NCBI RefSeq assembly: GCF_000189635.1
Contig: NW_002476226.1
Location: 124,001-188,000 of the forward strand
Source of the DNA: Tetrahymena thermophila SB210
Taxonomy: Eukaryota; Ciliophora; Oligohymenophorea; Hymenostomatida; Tetrahymenidae
Reading direction: 5' to 3'
Length of the DNA stretch: 64,000 nucleotides
Shown: positions 12,011 through 23,920 of the stretch, piece after piece
How the letters are laid out: the number at the start of each line of letters is the position of its first letter
Position numbering within the stretch: position 1 is the first letter of the stretch
Made by a program: the position numbers and the translations under genes
The notes under the pieces: model-generated
Seen by the model: the letters and a program-made list of their open reading frames with translations, nothing else
Database searches by the model: none
What the model was told of the DNA's origin: nothing

Positions 12011-13530
12011 ATCCCACTTTTAAGTTTAACTAAAAATGTCAATATTTGAAAATGAAATGCGTAATTTATTTTTACAACTAATAAACAATTTTGAAAGTGT
12101 GATTTCTACATACATAAAAACAATCAAATTTTTTTAAATGCTATATATTTACTTGATACTTATAAAAAATTGATATTAATTATAATAATGCAACTAAGCC
12201 AAGCAGATTTTTTGGAACAATCATCATCAAATTTTTGAGAATTAAATAAACAAGCTATTTATTTTATAAATAAACAAAAAGGCTTCTTATTTTTCAGATT
12301 ATTATAAACAAAGTATAAAAAAAATCTTTGTATTTTTATTTATAATTTTGTTTCATTTTGCATATAAAAAATAAATGAATGCACTAAAATTATTTTCATT
12401 ATTTTAAATGAAATTTAATTTACAAAAAAGCAAAAATCAAAATTTTGTCCAACTATTTTGTAGTTTTTATAATTAATATTATAAAAATTACTTATTTTTT
12501 TGGTAGAATCGAATTCAGTTACTGAAGTTATTCTGCATCAATTAGCAAGTTTTTATATTTTCTATATTAAAAAGTATTTTCAAAAACCTAAATACATAGT
12601 TATAATTTTACATGAAACTTTAATTAATTACTATAATACATTGACTGCAACCTATTCGATTATTATCTTACCTATATATACAATAGCTGCTTGCAAACTA
12701 AGTAACTAATCATCGTTTATACTTACAATTTTAATAAATTCTAATTCTTTTTATTTAAAGGAAAAAAGCTATTTGAATTCAAACAAATTAAAAACTTTTT
12801 AATTATCTCTTTTTCTGCATTATAATACAAAAAAATTTTTCCATTAAATAATATCAAATCTTCCTTATAAAACAAAATATTTAGAAATTATTTTTCAATC
12901 TAATATAAAATCTTTTTCTCAAATCATTTTAATGTTACTATTTTTTAGATAAAATTTACAAAAAGAATTCTAGTTTTAGAAAGAAGAAGTTTTTAAAAGT
13001 AAATAGTCTTTTGATAATCTGAAGTCAAAATTAAGTAATATTGTTATTGAATTTATTTATGGTGTTTGGTAAGTTATAAATAATTTATACAATAAATAAA
13101 AACATAATTACAAAAACGTTTTCATAAATTAATTTTAAACATTTAAAAAGATGGAAAAATTTAGTATTTATTTAATAATGCTAGCAATAATATTGAAGGC
13201 TTTTTAACTAAGTTAAAAGCATCAAATGTATCTCTCTAGCTATTTTCAAATAAGTAATGGATGGTTAGATGAAGGGATTATGATTAATTTAGATTGTTTT
13301 TTATCAGTTAATCACTTGATTTGGGATGTTTGTATAAATGGGGAACGGTTATTATATTTTAGTAAATTTTAAAAATATTTTGAAGGAAAATTGCGAATCG
13401 AAATCTAATTATTTCAGATTTTATTGTAAAGAGATCATTTAATAATTAGTAATAGATAATTAGATATGTTAGATATTTTATCTAGCAGGAGCAACATTAA
13501 ATAAAAATTATAGTGTTGATTTGAAAGCTT
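12011..13530. other. spacer with an unusually long TGA-free plus frame
   Basis: No recognisable gene. One plus-strand frame has no TGA from 12239 to 13519; its proximal part is typical AT-rich filler (Phe, Ile, Asn, Lys, Tyr), so it is not annotated as coding. Confidence 0.4.
13151..13519 (+). CDS. possible small ORF, 122 aa (doubtful)
   Basis: ATG at 13151 after an A-rich leader, TGA at 13517-13519. The product begins with a hydrophobic, signal-like stretch (MEKFSIYLIMLAIILKAFQL) followed by a mixed segment containing Trp, Cys and His (for example NGWLDEGIMINLDCFLSVNH). No family recognised. Its stop lies 11 nt from the stop of the convergent gene at 13531, leaving almost no room for a 3' UTR, which argues against it. 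It could be a degenerate gene remnant. Confidence 0.25.
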
Positions 13531-14031
13531 TCAAGCTGAAAGAGCTGTAGATGTAGATGATAAAGATCTTTGCATAGGACTTGTGTTATGTTTTTTATTG
13601 TTTAAGAAGTAATTAAAAAGGGTTTATTGCTTCCAGTGCAATTCAAGCAATATGTCTTAATTATTTTGCATTTTATCTGAATTAGCAATCGATTTAGAGT
13701 CTTAAAGGCTATCGAAAAAATCTAATTTCATTTCCTTTAACTACTTTATGTATTCCTTTACTGTTTTTGTAACTTATATCTTTTCAGGTGTCTCATCAGG
13801 ATACATCATTGATATCTCCTTGTGGACATCATATATATCTTCGTACAAATTGCCTAAAAAATGTTAACACGAATCCATTTAAACAGTTTAGTAGAGAGTC
13901 TTTCTGACCTTTTATACATTAATAAGCATTTCCTCGCATTTCTCAAGCTTTTACTTGACATATTCAATAGCTTGACCTTGAGTGCTAACATTCTCGAAAT
14001 CAACGATAGCGGTAGAAGAATTGCATCCCAT
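13531..14031 (-). CDS. small acylated (MGC N-terminus) coiled-coil protein
   Basis: Complement frame from ATG 14031 to TGA 13533-13531, 166 aa, single exon. It starts MGCNSSTAIVDFENVSTQGQ: Gly2 with Ser/Thr near position 6 fits N-myristoylation and Cys3 fits palmitoylation, as in many ciliate peripheral membrane proteins. The rest is helical and charged (KQKLEKCEEMLINVQKVRK, then VTKTVKEYIKQLKEMKLDFF) with a Ser/Thr-rich tail. Probably anchored on the inner face of the plasma or ciliary membrane; the partner is unknown. Confidence 0.75.
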
Positions 14032-16481
14032 TTCAAATAATAATGAAGAGTATATAATAATTGTTCAGTATTAAATATATTTTATATTTATCTTTTGTTA
14101 GTAAAAGTTTATTAAATTTTTTAATTACTTTTTTATTAATATTTGATATTTTTAATTTATTAAACATTAATTAATTAATAAATTAGTTAATTAATTAATA
14201 ACTAATTGATTCATTTATTTGCTTAATTTCATTCACTCTAATTCAATTTATTTGATATTTGTTATTAAGTGGGAAAAAAAGTTTTGTGCATAATTTCATT
14301 ATTTTATGTGAATGCAATCAAACTTTCTCTCAGTCTTTTGTCTGCTTGTATATTCTTTGATAATAACTCAATCTTACATAATATATAATCAAAACAAATA
14401 TATTAATATTTTTTCGTAATGTAAAAAGAAGATATTGCATATTTTTAGTATTTTGTAAAAAGGCTGGCTTTCATTTGTTGTTGCACTATTAATAATCAAT
14501 TTTTAGCAAATATTTTCGCTTTACTTCTAACTTATTAGACTTATTTCAAAGAGAAGTGTAAGAGTAAATTAAAAACGCTTAAATGATAAATAGAGTTAGT
14601 GAATGAGGTATAAATAAGATGATAAAATATATTTGGCAATAGTTATTCAAAACTATAAATAGCCGCATTGAGTGTATATAATAATTAATTTAATATCTTA
14701 TTTATCATAAATAAGCTTTTTTAAATGAAATTCATAAAAGCAATTTAGTTTACATTACAACAGCTAGAGCACAAAATTAAAATGATAATATATATATATC
14801 AGGATTGTTTTACTGATTGTAATTTAAAAAAATTATTAATTGCTTAACATTTAAGGGCTTTTTATTTGTTATATGAACCTAAAAATGAATGTAAAATTTC
14901 AAATTAGTTTTAAATATGAACAATAACCCCATATTATAATTATCGAACTAACCTTTTTTTTATGTTCGAATTCAAGCAAATATTTCATTCTAGCTTTGTG
15001 TTCTATTGATTAATTAATTTGTTTGATTTTTAAAACAAAACGTAGTTATAAGCTTTGAATAATATAGGATTTACACACTTTGGCTATTTCATTTTAAATA
15101 CAAAGTAATAGCAAATTTAACAAAAATTATATAAATTTTGGCTAGAAGAATATTTATTTATTTTCTTTATAACTTTTTTATTGCTTCAGTGTAAGTTTTT
15201 AAGTAAAAATTGTCTATTATAATATTTTATACCATTTTATAAAAGATAATGCCTGACTGTCAAGAGGAAGGACTTAAGAATATTATTATATACATGAATG
15301 ATCGCAATCATAAATTTTATTTATGTATTAATCTATTTAATTTATATCATCATACAGATTGAAGATAAGTGATCATCATACTCTTAAAAAAGAACAAGAG
15401 GGAAAAGATTAAATTAAATATCATTAATTGGAATATTGGTTCATTAACATACAATAAGAAATTGGTTTGCAATAATTTATTTCACCACAAACATAATTAT
15501 GCGCAACCCCAAATGAATCCTTTCATGATCAACCCTTTACTCAAATCCAATCAAATTTGCAAAAAAAAATGAGAAAACCATAAAATTTAATTAATTTTTA
15601 AAGTATTTGAAAATTTTATAAAGTTCTCAATATACTTTATGTAAGACATAATTACTAAATGAAATCATCTTAAATTTTCAATTTTCCCCCCCTGTTTTCA
15701 CTTTGTAAAATTATTTGCTTATAAATTTTCAGAATTGATCAGAAAATGTTTTTGCATATTTTTTAGTAAACCAACAAAATTCGATTCGCTTATCTATTAT
15801 TTTTATAAATTTTTGCTTATTTAAAATCATAAAATAAATTAGATATATTTTACAATGAAATTTTACCAGTAAAGAATATTTTAAACACCTAGCTTTTTGT
15901 TTACTTATCTAGATAATAGAAAAGTTAAATACAGGCTTTTTATTAGAATAAGTAAATTTAATAAATAGTAGATATGCTACCCCTTACTTAATAAATTATT
16001 TGTTTAATATTTATTTTTGAATATAAATTTGTCTCTCAATTAAATAGCTTATTATTATTATCAAAAATAAAAAATAAAATTTTTTGCTACTTACTATCTA
16101 TTCCATTGTCATTTTATATTCTTTTTTCATTTATTGATACAAAAAATAGATCAACTCAACTGGTTTCTATTTTTGAAGCAAATTTACACTGTGTCATCAT
16201 ATATTTTTAACAAGTTTAATTCAATAAATTTTGTTCAATTTAAGAGATGTTCTATAATTTTTAGATCTTCTTATTATTAAAAACTAAAAAATAATATGAT
16301 TTTAATATGTTTTGAAATATATATTTTGTAAGGACATTTAATATATATATATGTACTATCTATTTACAATTTTTTATTAACTAATTAATTATGAATTTTA
16401 AATTTATATTTATTTTACTCTCTTATTTACAATTTTTATAATTTAAATAATATTTTTAAATAAAATCAGGGTATTATCTTC
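14032..16481. other. long AT-rich spacer (2.4 kb)
   Basis: No supported gene. A 37-codon frame at 15249-15362 (MPDCQEEGLKNIIIYMNDRN) and a 67-codon standard-code frame at 15369-15572 have less biased composition than their surroundings and might be exons of an unrecognised gene or a remnant, but I could not join them. A short C-run occurs near 15686. No RNA gene seen. Confidence 0.4.
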
Positions 16482-17417
16482 TCATTCTGAAAATAAATCG
16501 TAGTAAATTCTAACAGGACAATATTGCTAGTATTAACTGCAATATTTCTAATAAGTGCATATTTAAGATATTTGTTTTTGAAAGCTGTTCAAAGATTCCT
16601 TAATAATGACCTCATTTTGTTAATAGAAACTAAGCTCAAAAAACTATTATGGGTAAATAGTTATTAAATCATTTTAGTAACTATATTTTAAAAGTTAGTC
16701 TAGACTTATGATAAAGAATACAATTTTAGAAGTAGATATATTGTTAAATTTATTAATTTCAGACATTTTTTATTCATCTATAAATAGTTAAAAACAAAAT
16801 TGATGCTTGAAATTCAAAGGATTTATTTCTTAAAATAAAGGAAATAACTTATCTTAAATTTATTATCGACATGAAGAATATTCACTAGTAACTTAATTTA
16901 ATGTTGTGTTATTTAATTGTTCAATACTCTCAAGACTTATTAGAGTTGAAGTCTATAAATATATTTTTCTTAATGGCATAAAACTGCAATTTTTTTAAAA
17001 CTCTACTAATTTGAATAAACATTCCTTCAACTATTCTAATTGGTTAAGTATATTTTCCCTTAAGTCTTTTAATTCTAAAAATATATCGAAAGAATATAAG
17101 TTAGATCTAGATGGCGCGAACACCTTGAAATATTTTATGGTTAGATTCCTATATTTTTCAAAAGATAGGCACATTTATAGTTTTGATTTAGGACTATCTC
17201 TCAAGTAAATTTCTTGAAGATCATGATTTCTGTTATCTAATCTCATTTATCTCTAGTTATTTTAAGCTAACAAAGCCATCTGCGAAATTCTGCTTTTGTA
17301 AAAGCAACTATAGCTGCTTGAATCAAAAATTTCTTCCAACTTCGCTATGATGAAATCATCTTGGGATTGATAAGATCCACTAGGTAAAATTAGTTTTTGA
17401 TTGTAGTACCTACTCAT
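16482..17417 (-). CDS. hypothetical protein, 311 aa
   Basis: Single TGA-free complement frame from ATG 17417 (MSRYYNQKLILPSGSYQSQD) to TGA 16484-16482. Mixed composition with many Leu, Gln, Cys and aromatic residues, not low-complexity. A central stretch like FLELKDLRENILNQLEQLKE is helical, and the C-terminal third is Gln/Tyr/Cys-rich (QKYCSQYQQYCPVRIYYD). No membrane segment or known motif. Plus-strand frames in 16980-17210 are shadows of it. Confidence 0.7.
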
Positions 17418-18191
17418 AATAATAAATTTCTTATTTGCTTTTTATATTAATAATAATACTATTAATTTTGAATGAATATTTTTTCAAATGGATCTTTTGC
17501 CCTTGTGTTTATTTGAAAATATTTATTGGCTAGAAAAATAGTAATTATATAAATTGTAATTGAAAAACTAAATTTGTGGCTTCCAAGTATTTTAGTTAAA
17601 TTTATTAATTTAATCATTGGTGCTCATTTGCAAATAAATATTAACTTATTACTTCTGCACTTTTTTTAGAATACTATGATATGTTACAGTAATTGCTTTT
17701 TAAAATAAGCACTCCTTCCAGGCAAAACATTCAAAAATAATATATCATGAATTTAAATTGATCAGCCTTTCAAAAAATAAATAAAAATAGACTAAAAAAA
17801 GTAATAGAAATTAATATGCAAAATTGACCAATTTATTTATTTGTTTATTAAAAACCTATTAATACAAAAATTAAATAATCTTAAAATAAATAAAAAAATT
17901 TGAATTTTTAGAGAGGAAATATTGTTTATGAATTATGTTAATATAGAGAGATATATATTGATATATAAATTAAATTCAATTTGTAAGAAAGCTTTTAAAA
18001 TTCTTTCATTTTAATTAATTAGAGTTAAGATTATATAATAAAAAGAATATATTGTATAAATTCATTCTTTCATATTCTATTTCATCAAAGAAACGATGAA
18101 ACTAAGAAGAGTTAGTTATATATTTATATAGTAAGATAATTAGGTTAGTTATTTAGTTTGTTTTAATATAATTTTTGTAAAAGATTTAATT
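17418..18191. other. AT-rich spacer
   Basis: Upstream region of the 311-aa gene and 3' flank of the Q-rich gene that follows, both minus strand. Nothing else seen. Confidence 0.55.
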
Positions 18192-18950
18192 TCATTATAT
18201 TTCTATTTTTTAATTTAAATTTTAAACTCTTTTTTCTTACATAGTTGAAGACTTATTTCCTCCAGATATTTACTAGCTGCTTTTATTAGAAAGTTGTTCT
18301 TGAACTACTTAGAGCCCAACTGATTATAGAAATTACTGTAAATTTTTAGCAAAATTATTATCCAGTTCTTAGCTAGTGTTTTTGTTATCAAATTCTTTTT
18401 CATCTTCATTTTACTATACTTGACTAGGAATTTAACATACAATGTCTTTGCCTTTCTAATTGGATTTATTAATATTTTATGATTAAAGAGCTGGATTATT
18501 TTATACTAAGATAGGCTACTCTTTGATATTTTCATTTACTTCTTAAAAATTCTTTCTTAATTAATCTAGCATTTAACAATAATCAGTTTAATTAATTGAA
18601 AATTAGTTTGCTTGTCTCTGTTATATTTTGCTTAATTCTTATTCACTTTCTTCTTATTTTTGTTACCTTTTTTATTTTTTAACATCTCTTTCTTTCTCTA
18701 TCTCTTCGAAAATGGTATCGATCTTACTTCTCATAAATTGAGATTTCATAAGATTATTTTAGGTGTCCTCTCTTGAGTTGCTAAATTTAGTAGGTGAGCA
18801 ATCAATTTGCATGTTCTAGTTTAAGGAAAAAAGTTTTTTAGGACTTTAAGAATGAGTCCAGTCAATATTTATCATATTTAATTTTAATTAGCCTTCTTAG
18901 CTGTTTAAATTTTCAGGAGATTTTTAATTTTCATTGTTAGCTGCTTCCAT
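18192..18950 (-). CDS. Gln-rich, charged hypothetical protein, 252 aa
   Basis: Complement frame from ATG 18950 (MEAANNENQKSPENLNSQEG) to TGA 18194-18192. Most glutamines are TAA or TAG. The middle has a strongly charged helix (FEEIEKERDVKKQKRQQKQE) that probably forms a coiled coil, with Ser/Gln-rich flanks. No folded domain recognised. Its start lies only 101 nt from the stop codon of the next minus-strand gene (19052), so its promoter must be very short or overlap the neighbour's 3' UTR. Confidence 0.65.
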
Positions 18951-19051
18951 ATCTTCCTAATTAAAAAATATGTATAAATTTAATTTGAAGCTAGTAAAAA
19001 CTAAAATTATAAGGTAATTTAATTTTTTAATTCATTAATCAACAAAAAAAC

Positions 19052-19987
19052 TCATTATTGTTATTTCAAAGAAATAACTTAAAAAACTAAGAAAAGTTGG
19101 AAGAGTATTTATTTATTTATTTTTACGTTCTGATATTTCAAGTTATTATTTGTAACTTTTTACGCCTCATTATTTTTTTCTTCAATTTCTTTCTTTTTTT
19201 GTATGTGTTTCTTTCTCAAGTAGAATTTATAAAATGCAATTAATAAAATTAGCGCACCACATAACACTCCAACAATCAGTCCAAATTAGTCCCAATTAAT
19301 TGTTTAGGAAGAGGAAGAATCTGTAATACCAAGAATCTAATTTAAGCAACTTTAGGTAGAATTAAGATGAGATTGAAATATTTAAGTTATAAAATCTCTA
19401 GAAGAACAGTAGCTAAAGCAACTAGCAAAAGAGCTTAAATTTTAGTTTTATAAATACTACTAGCATTATTCAGTTTATCCAATACAACTTTAGTATTAAT
19501 TTATATCTAAAATGACCTGGTCATTAGATAAGTCAAAATTCTAAAATGCATTTTGTTTGTCTAAGCAGTCTCCAAATTAATTCAAAATCTACATCTCTTA
19601 TGTTTATATTGTGTCTTAATAAGACCTTAAAAAGCATAGATCATTGCATTGCTTATTCTACTAAAATTCATTGGTTAAAAATGATTAATTATTGTAACAG
19701 AATGAGTCACAATCCTGCTTGTTTACTAAATTAAATGGTAAATAAAATTCTAAGTAGCAAGATGGTTGATTTGCTTAACATTCATTATATTTTAAAATAT
19801 CATTATTATAGTTGAGGAGTGTTGTTGGTTAATCTTGTAAGCTACTTTATATGTAGCTGCAACTTTTCTATTAGCAATAGATGTAATTTTTGCTAAAGAT
19901 ATTGTTGATCTAAAGAGTTAGCGCACTCAAATGGTCTACTAAATTTAATAATAGAAATAAAAAAGATATTTCTTTGATATCTCTCAT
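19052..19987 (-). CDS. type I membrane protein with Cys-rich ectodomain
   Basis: Complement frame from ATG 19987 to TGA 19054-19052, 311 aa. It starts MRDIKEISFLFLLLNLVDHL, a good signal peptide with cleavage expected just after LSALT. The next ~190 residues hold about 14 cysteines in spaced pairs (for example SCYLEFY, DCDSFCYN, QCNDLCF, SCFSYCSS), suggesting a disulfide-bonded extracellular domain with several NXS/T sites. A single membrane helix (FGLIVGVLCGALILLIAFYK) follows, then a basic cytosolic tail (LRKKHIQKKKEIEEK). Likely a surface or secretory-pathway protein; no named family recognised. Confidence 0.75.
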
Positions 19988-20639
19988 AATATTCCTAAAC
20001 TAAAAATAAGAAAACCTAGTGAATCAATCCAATATCAGTTTCTTTTACTTTATGGTGTTTTCTTTTTTGATTTTATGATTATCTTTAATTTAAATATCAA
20101 AAATCTCTATCAAAAATTATCATATAGCGAAGTTTTGATTTTTATGATTTATGTTAAAATTTTAGTGATTTAAAATAATAATATCAAAATTTAATAAAAT
20201 GTGTGATATACAGTAAATCGAATAATTTTTTTTTAAAACTAAATATAATTATCAAACAAACAAACAAACGATGTTTTCACTAAGTTAAAGACTCCTATAG
20301 CAAAAAAAATATGATTAGAAAATATAACAACAAAAATTCATTAATTTTAAACAAAAAATAAAAATATCTAAGAGTCGTACAAGACTCGTAGGATTTATTT
20401 AATAAATGTTATATGGAGTAAAATAAATACTTTTTAAAATATATTTACAGTATAACTTATTTAATTTAAAATTTCTATCTACATTCCACCGCCATCTGCT
20501 TAATTTTAGCAATTTCTCTTATTTTTTACTGTCTTGTAACATTATTAAAATGAATTCTGATATCTTTAGATTTTTACTTAAAAGCTAAAAAATTTAAAAA
20601 TAGCCTATTTTTTATATTAAGACTAAATAAATTTTCAAT
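19988..20639. other. AT-rich spacer
   Basis: Upstream of the Cys-rich membrane-protein gene. A short (AAAC)n tract lies near 20254-20268. No gene seen. Confidence 0.5.
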
Positions 20640-21400
20640 AAAAATTAAATTGTTTTGATCAAAATAATTTACAAACAACAAAGAAAGAAAGAAAGAAAGA
20701 AAGAAATAAGAATTTGATTGATTAAGATTATTTAAATTAACGTGAAAGAAAAAACATAAATATACGCCTAATTAATTATCTAGTCACCTATTCATCAATA
20801 TTATTTATAATTTAATTTTCTTTTTAATAAATTAGCATAGTTGATTTAAATCTTTTGCATTCAAGAAAGAAATATGAATTTTAATTAATAAGCTTAGCAT
20901 TTTTTAGAAAACTATATAAAAATTACATTAAAAAAAGGATAAATTGAATATCTAATTAATTATATTTATACATACCTGTTAATCCAACTATATATTATGA
21001 ATTATAATTTACTTTTTAATAAATTGGCATATTTGATTAAAATAATTTGCATTCAAGAAAGAAATATGAAGCTTAGCTATTTTTAGAAAACTATTTAAAA
21101 ATTACATTAAAAAAAAGGATAAATTGAATATCTAATTAATTATATTTATACCTACCTATTAATCCAACAATGTATAATGAATTATAATTTACTTTTTAAT
21201 AAATTAGCATATTTGATTAAAATAATTAGCATTCAAGAAAGTAACAAGAATTTGATTGATAACATATTAAATTTTTTTAGTAGATTATTTAAAATTTACA
21301 TTAAGAAAAAACATAAACAAACTGTACTCTAATTATTTATCTTTATACCTTTTAATAAATTTATCTATTATTCTAATTTACTTTTTAATAGAAGAGTACA
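20640..21400. repeat. tandem repeat, unit about 180-192 bp, ~4 diverged copies
   Basis: The marker GCATTCAAGAAAG recurs at 20857, 21049 and 21229, each time preceded by CTTTTTAATAAATT(A/G)GCATA and followed by a block ending near TCTAATTAATTATATTTATAC. A diverged first copy starts near 20650 and a truncated last one near 21380. Periods are 192 and 180 bp. The first copy contains a GAAA microsatellite at 20681-20706. The array is non-coding and ends just downstream of the coiled-coil gene's stop. Confidence 0.8.
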
Positions 21401-21436
21401 GAAAGCATTTTATTTAGTACTATATGTTATGAGATT

Positions 21437-23323
21437 TCATTTATATTTGTAATCATACTTGGGACCTACTTAAGCATTAGGAATTTTGAAGGCATGATTT
21501 TCTGTGACGGTTTGAGAAATAGTACGATTTATATTACTTTGAAGCATTTGAGTTAAATTTTGATATTCTTATCTACATCTGTCTATTTCGCTTTCCATTT
21601 ATCTGATAACAGATTCTAATTATTATATTTTTACAGCCTGTTAGTCTCTTAGATCCTCCAATCTTCTACGCTCTCTAGTGTGATCTGCTATCATTCCCTC
21701 TATCTATGAATCCTAATTCTTTTTGACAATGTCGGCTTGGTTTTAGAATTCTAGGTATTCTGCTTGAATAATATTTAAGTGAGATTCCTTAGATTGCAAT
21801 TCTTTAAATATTTTATCTCTGTCGATTTCTAATTTGCTAATTATATTCTTTAAATCATTAATTTCAACCATTCTATCATTTAGTTCCTTTTAGTGTTCCA
21901 TGAATTTATCATTAAGTACTCTATCTTTTTCTTGGCATTCCTATGCTAATTAATGTACTTTTCTTGCAAATTATTCTTTTTACTCTTCAGATGTTCTCAA
22001 TTTTTGATCAATAGTTCTAATTACAGAATAGATAAAAAAAATTCAATATTTTAACTTTGTATTTCAAAAATAATATCAAATTTACCTTAGATTAGCTTAA
22101 TACTTTCTGTACTCTTCTTCTTGGATTCTAACACATCTTTGACGTAATTCTTCATCAGCATCTATTTTTATCTTCATAATAGCTTTGTTCAAATTGCTAA
22201 TTTCATTTTCCATGTCACTCTTAAGCTAAAGTAAATTTTTGCATTTCTCTTCTAAGCTTTTATATCTTTATTAATTTAAAATATTAATTTTGATTAATAT
22301 TTTTCATAATATTTTCATTTAAATAAAGATCATGCAAGCAAGTAAAAAATGAATTAAAAATGTTGAAATAACTCTTGCATGATGGCTTTAATCAAAAAAG
22401 TTTTAATTATTTACCTAAATTCCCATTAACGACAAAGGTTTTCGATAGTGCTCTCACCTTCCTTTCTAATACGGTCAACTTCAATTTTAAATTTCTCTTC
22501 CATTGAAACTTCATTTCTTTATAAGTACTAGATATTTTCTTCTTATTCTCTTATTTTATGATTGTATAACTCTTGCATACGCTACAATTCGTCTTTAAGT
22601 GTACGGTTTTCGTTAATTATAGATTCATTTTCTTATGCGATGGTATTCACCTTATACTCTAATTCACTAACAAACATTTCTCTTTTCATTGATTCATCCT
22701 AATATATTAAAAAATATTTAAGTTTTGTCTGATATTTATAAAATTTAAAATAAATTAACTGGACCATTATAAATTAATCATAACTGCCCAAAATTTATCT
22801 TCAACTAAATTAATCACCTTTAATCTCATTAGTTTATTTTCGAATTCTACTCTAATCTTTCTTTCGTTATTTAAGTCTTCTTCAAGCTTTTCACGAATTT
22901 CTTTAAACTTTCTTCTTTCACCTTCTAATATCATTTCAATTTCAGAAATCTCAGCTCCCATCATTAAATTAGATCTAACTTAAGGCTCAAATTTATATGC
23001 ATAATCACTTCCTAATCCATCCTCTATTATCAAAAAAAATGTGTAAATATTAAAATTTATATTTAGAAATATTGATTTAATTTGCAAAGAGAGAATGAGC
23101 AAATAAATCAAAAGTATTTTTTTAATTCTAAAAAATAGATGATATTAATAAAAGATAAATTACATTGCATATTGACTCTTGATTACTGTCCATATGACAT
23201 TCCATTTCCAGCATAAGGAGCAGAATACTTATATTATCCAAACTGTGAAGATGGATATGGATTATTATTTTAAAATAATTAACTATTTTATACTTAGCTA
23301 CCTGTATACGGTTAACTATACAT
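21437..23323 (-). CDS. long coiled-coil protein, probably cytoskeletal
   Basis: Five exons on the complement: 23164-23323, 22818-23023, 22415-22698, 22086-22265, 21437-22016; all GT...AG and in phase, 469 aa. The N-terminus is Gln/Tyr/Pro-rich and unstructured (start MYSQPYTGSQVQNSQLFQNN). From about residue 75 to 445 the protein is almost continuous heptad-like coiled coil rich in Glu, Lys, Arg and Gln, for example IEMILEGERRKFKEIREKLE and FRYKSLEEKCKNLLQLKSDM. It ends with a conserved-looking basic tail (QVGPKYDYKYK). The composition fits a structural filament or basal-body component; no specific family is assigned. The stop is 37 nt from the tandem repeat array. Confidence 0.8.
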
Positions 23324-23920
23324 TGCTTTTTTAATTATAAATCTCTCTTTAATTGTTTGTTTGATTTTAATTACTTTGATTTTTTAAAACTTGAACTTTT
23401 AAATAAAAATAATTGAAAAATTAATAGCATTATCAAAACAAGCAAGCATTTTATTTGACTTGCTTTCATATTTGCATGGATAAAAAGAAATAAATAACAA
23501 ATAAACCAAAATATCTTATTTATTTATATGTGAATAAATTTTATTGTGGCATTTTCATATTCACTAATTAGTTAGTTTTTTTAGTATTTGTTTGTTTCAA
23601 AATTAATTTTTTTTTTTTAAGATTTGTGATTTTGTAAACTGAATTTTCAATTAGCATCAATCTAACGATTTGTATGATTGAATGAATGAGTTTGTATGTA
23701 TGTATGTGTTTGTTGTCTCTGATTTTTAAATATTACGTAAAAAGATATCCATTAAAAATAAAAATTTTTATAAAACCAAATTTTTAAAATTAAAGACGAA
23801 ATATACAAAAAAATTAGATTAAAGATTTAAAAAGAGATTTATTTATTTATTTATTCATTCATTTATATTTTTTAGATATGCTAAAGAATTCTTTAAAGCA
23901 TATTTCTATAAAATCCTTAT
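23324..23920. other. AT-rich spacer with short microsatellites
   Basis: Contains a GTAT repeat near 23692-23706 and an ATTT-type repeat near 23836-23864. No gene seen. Confidence 0.55.
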
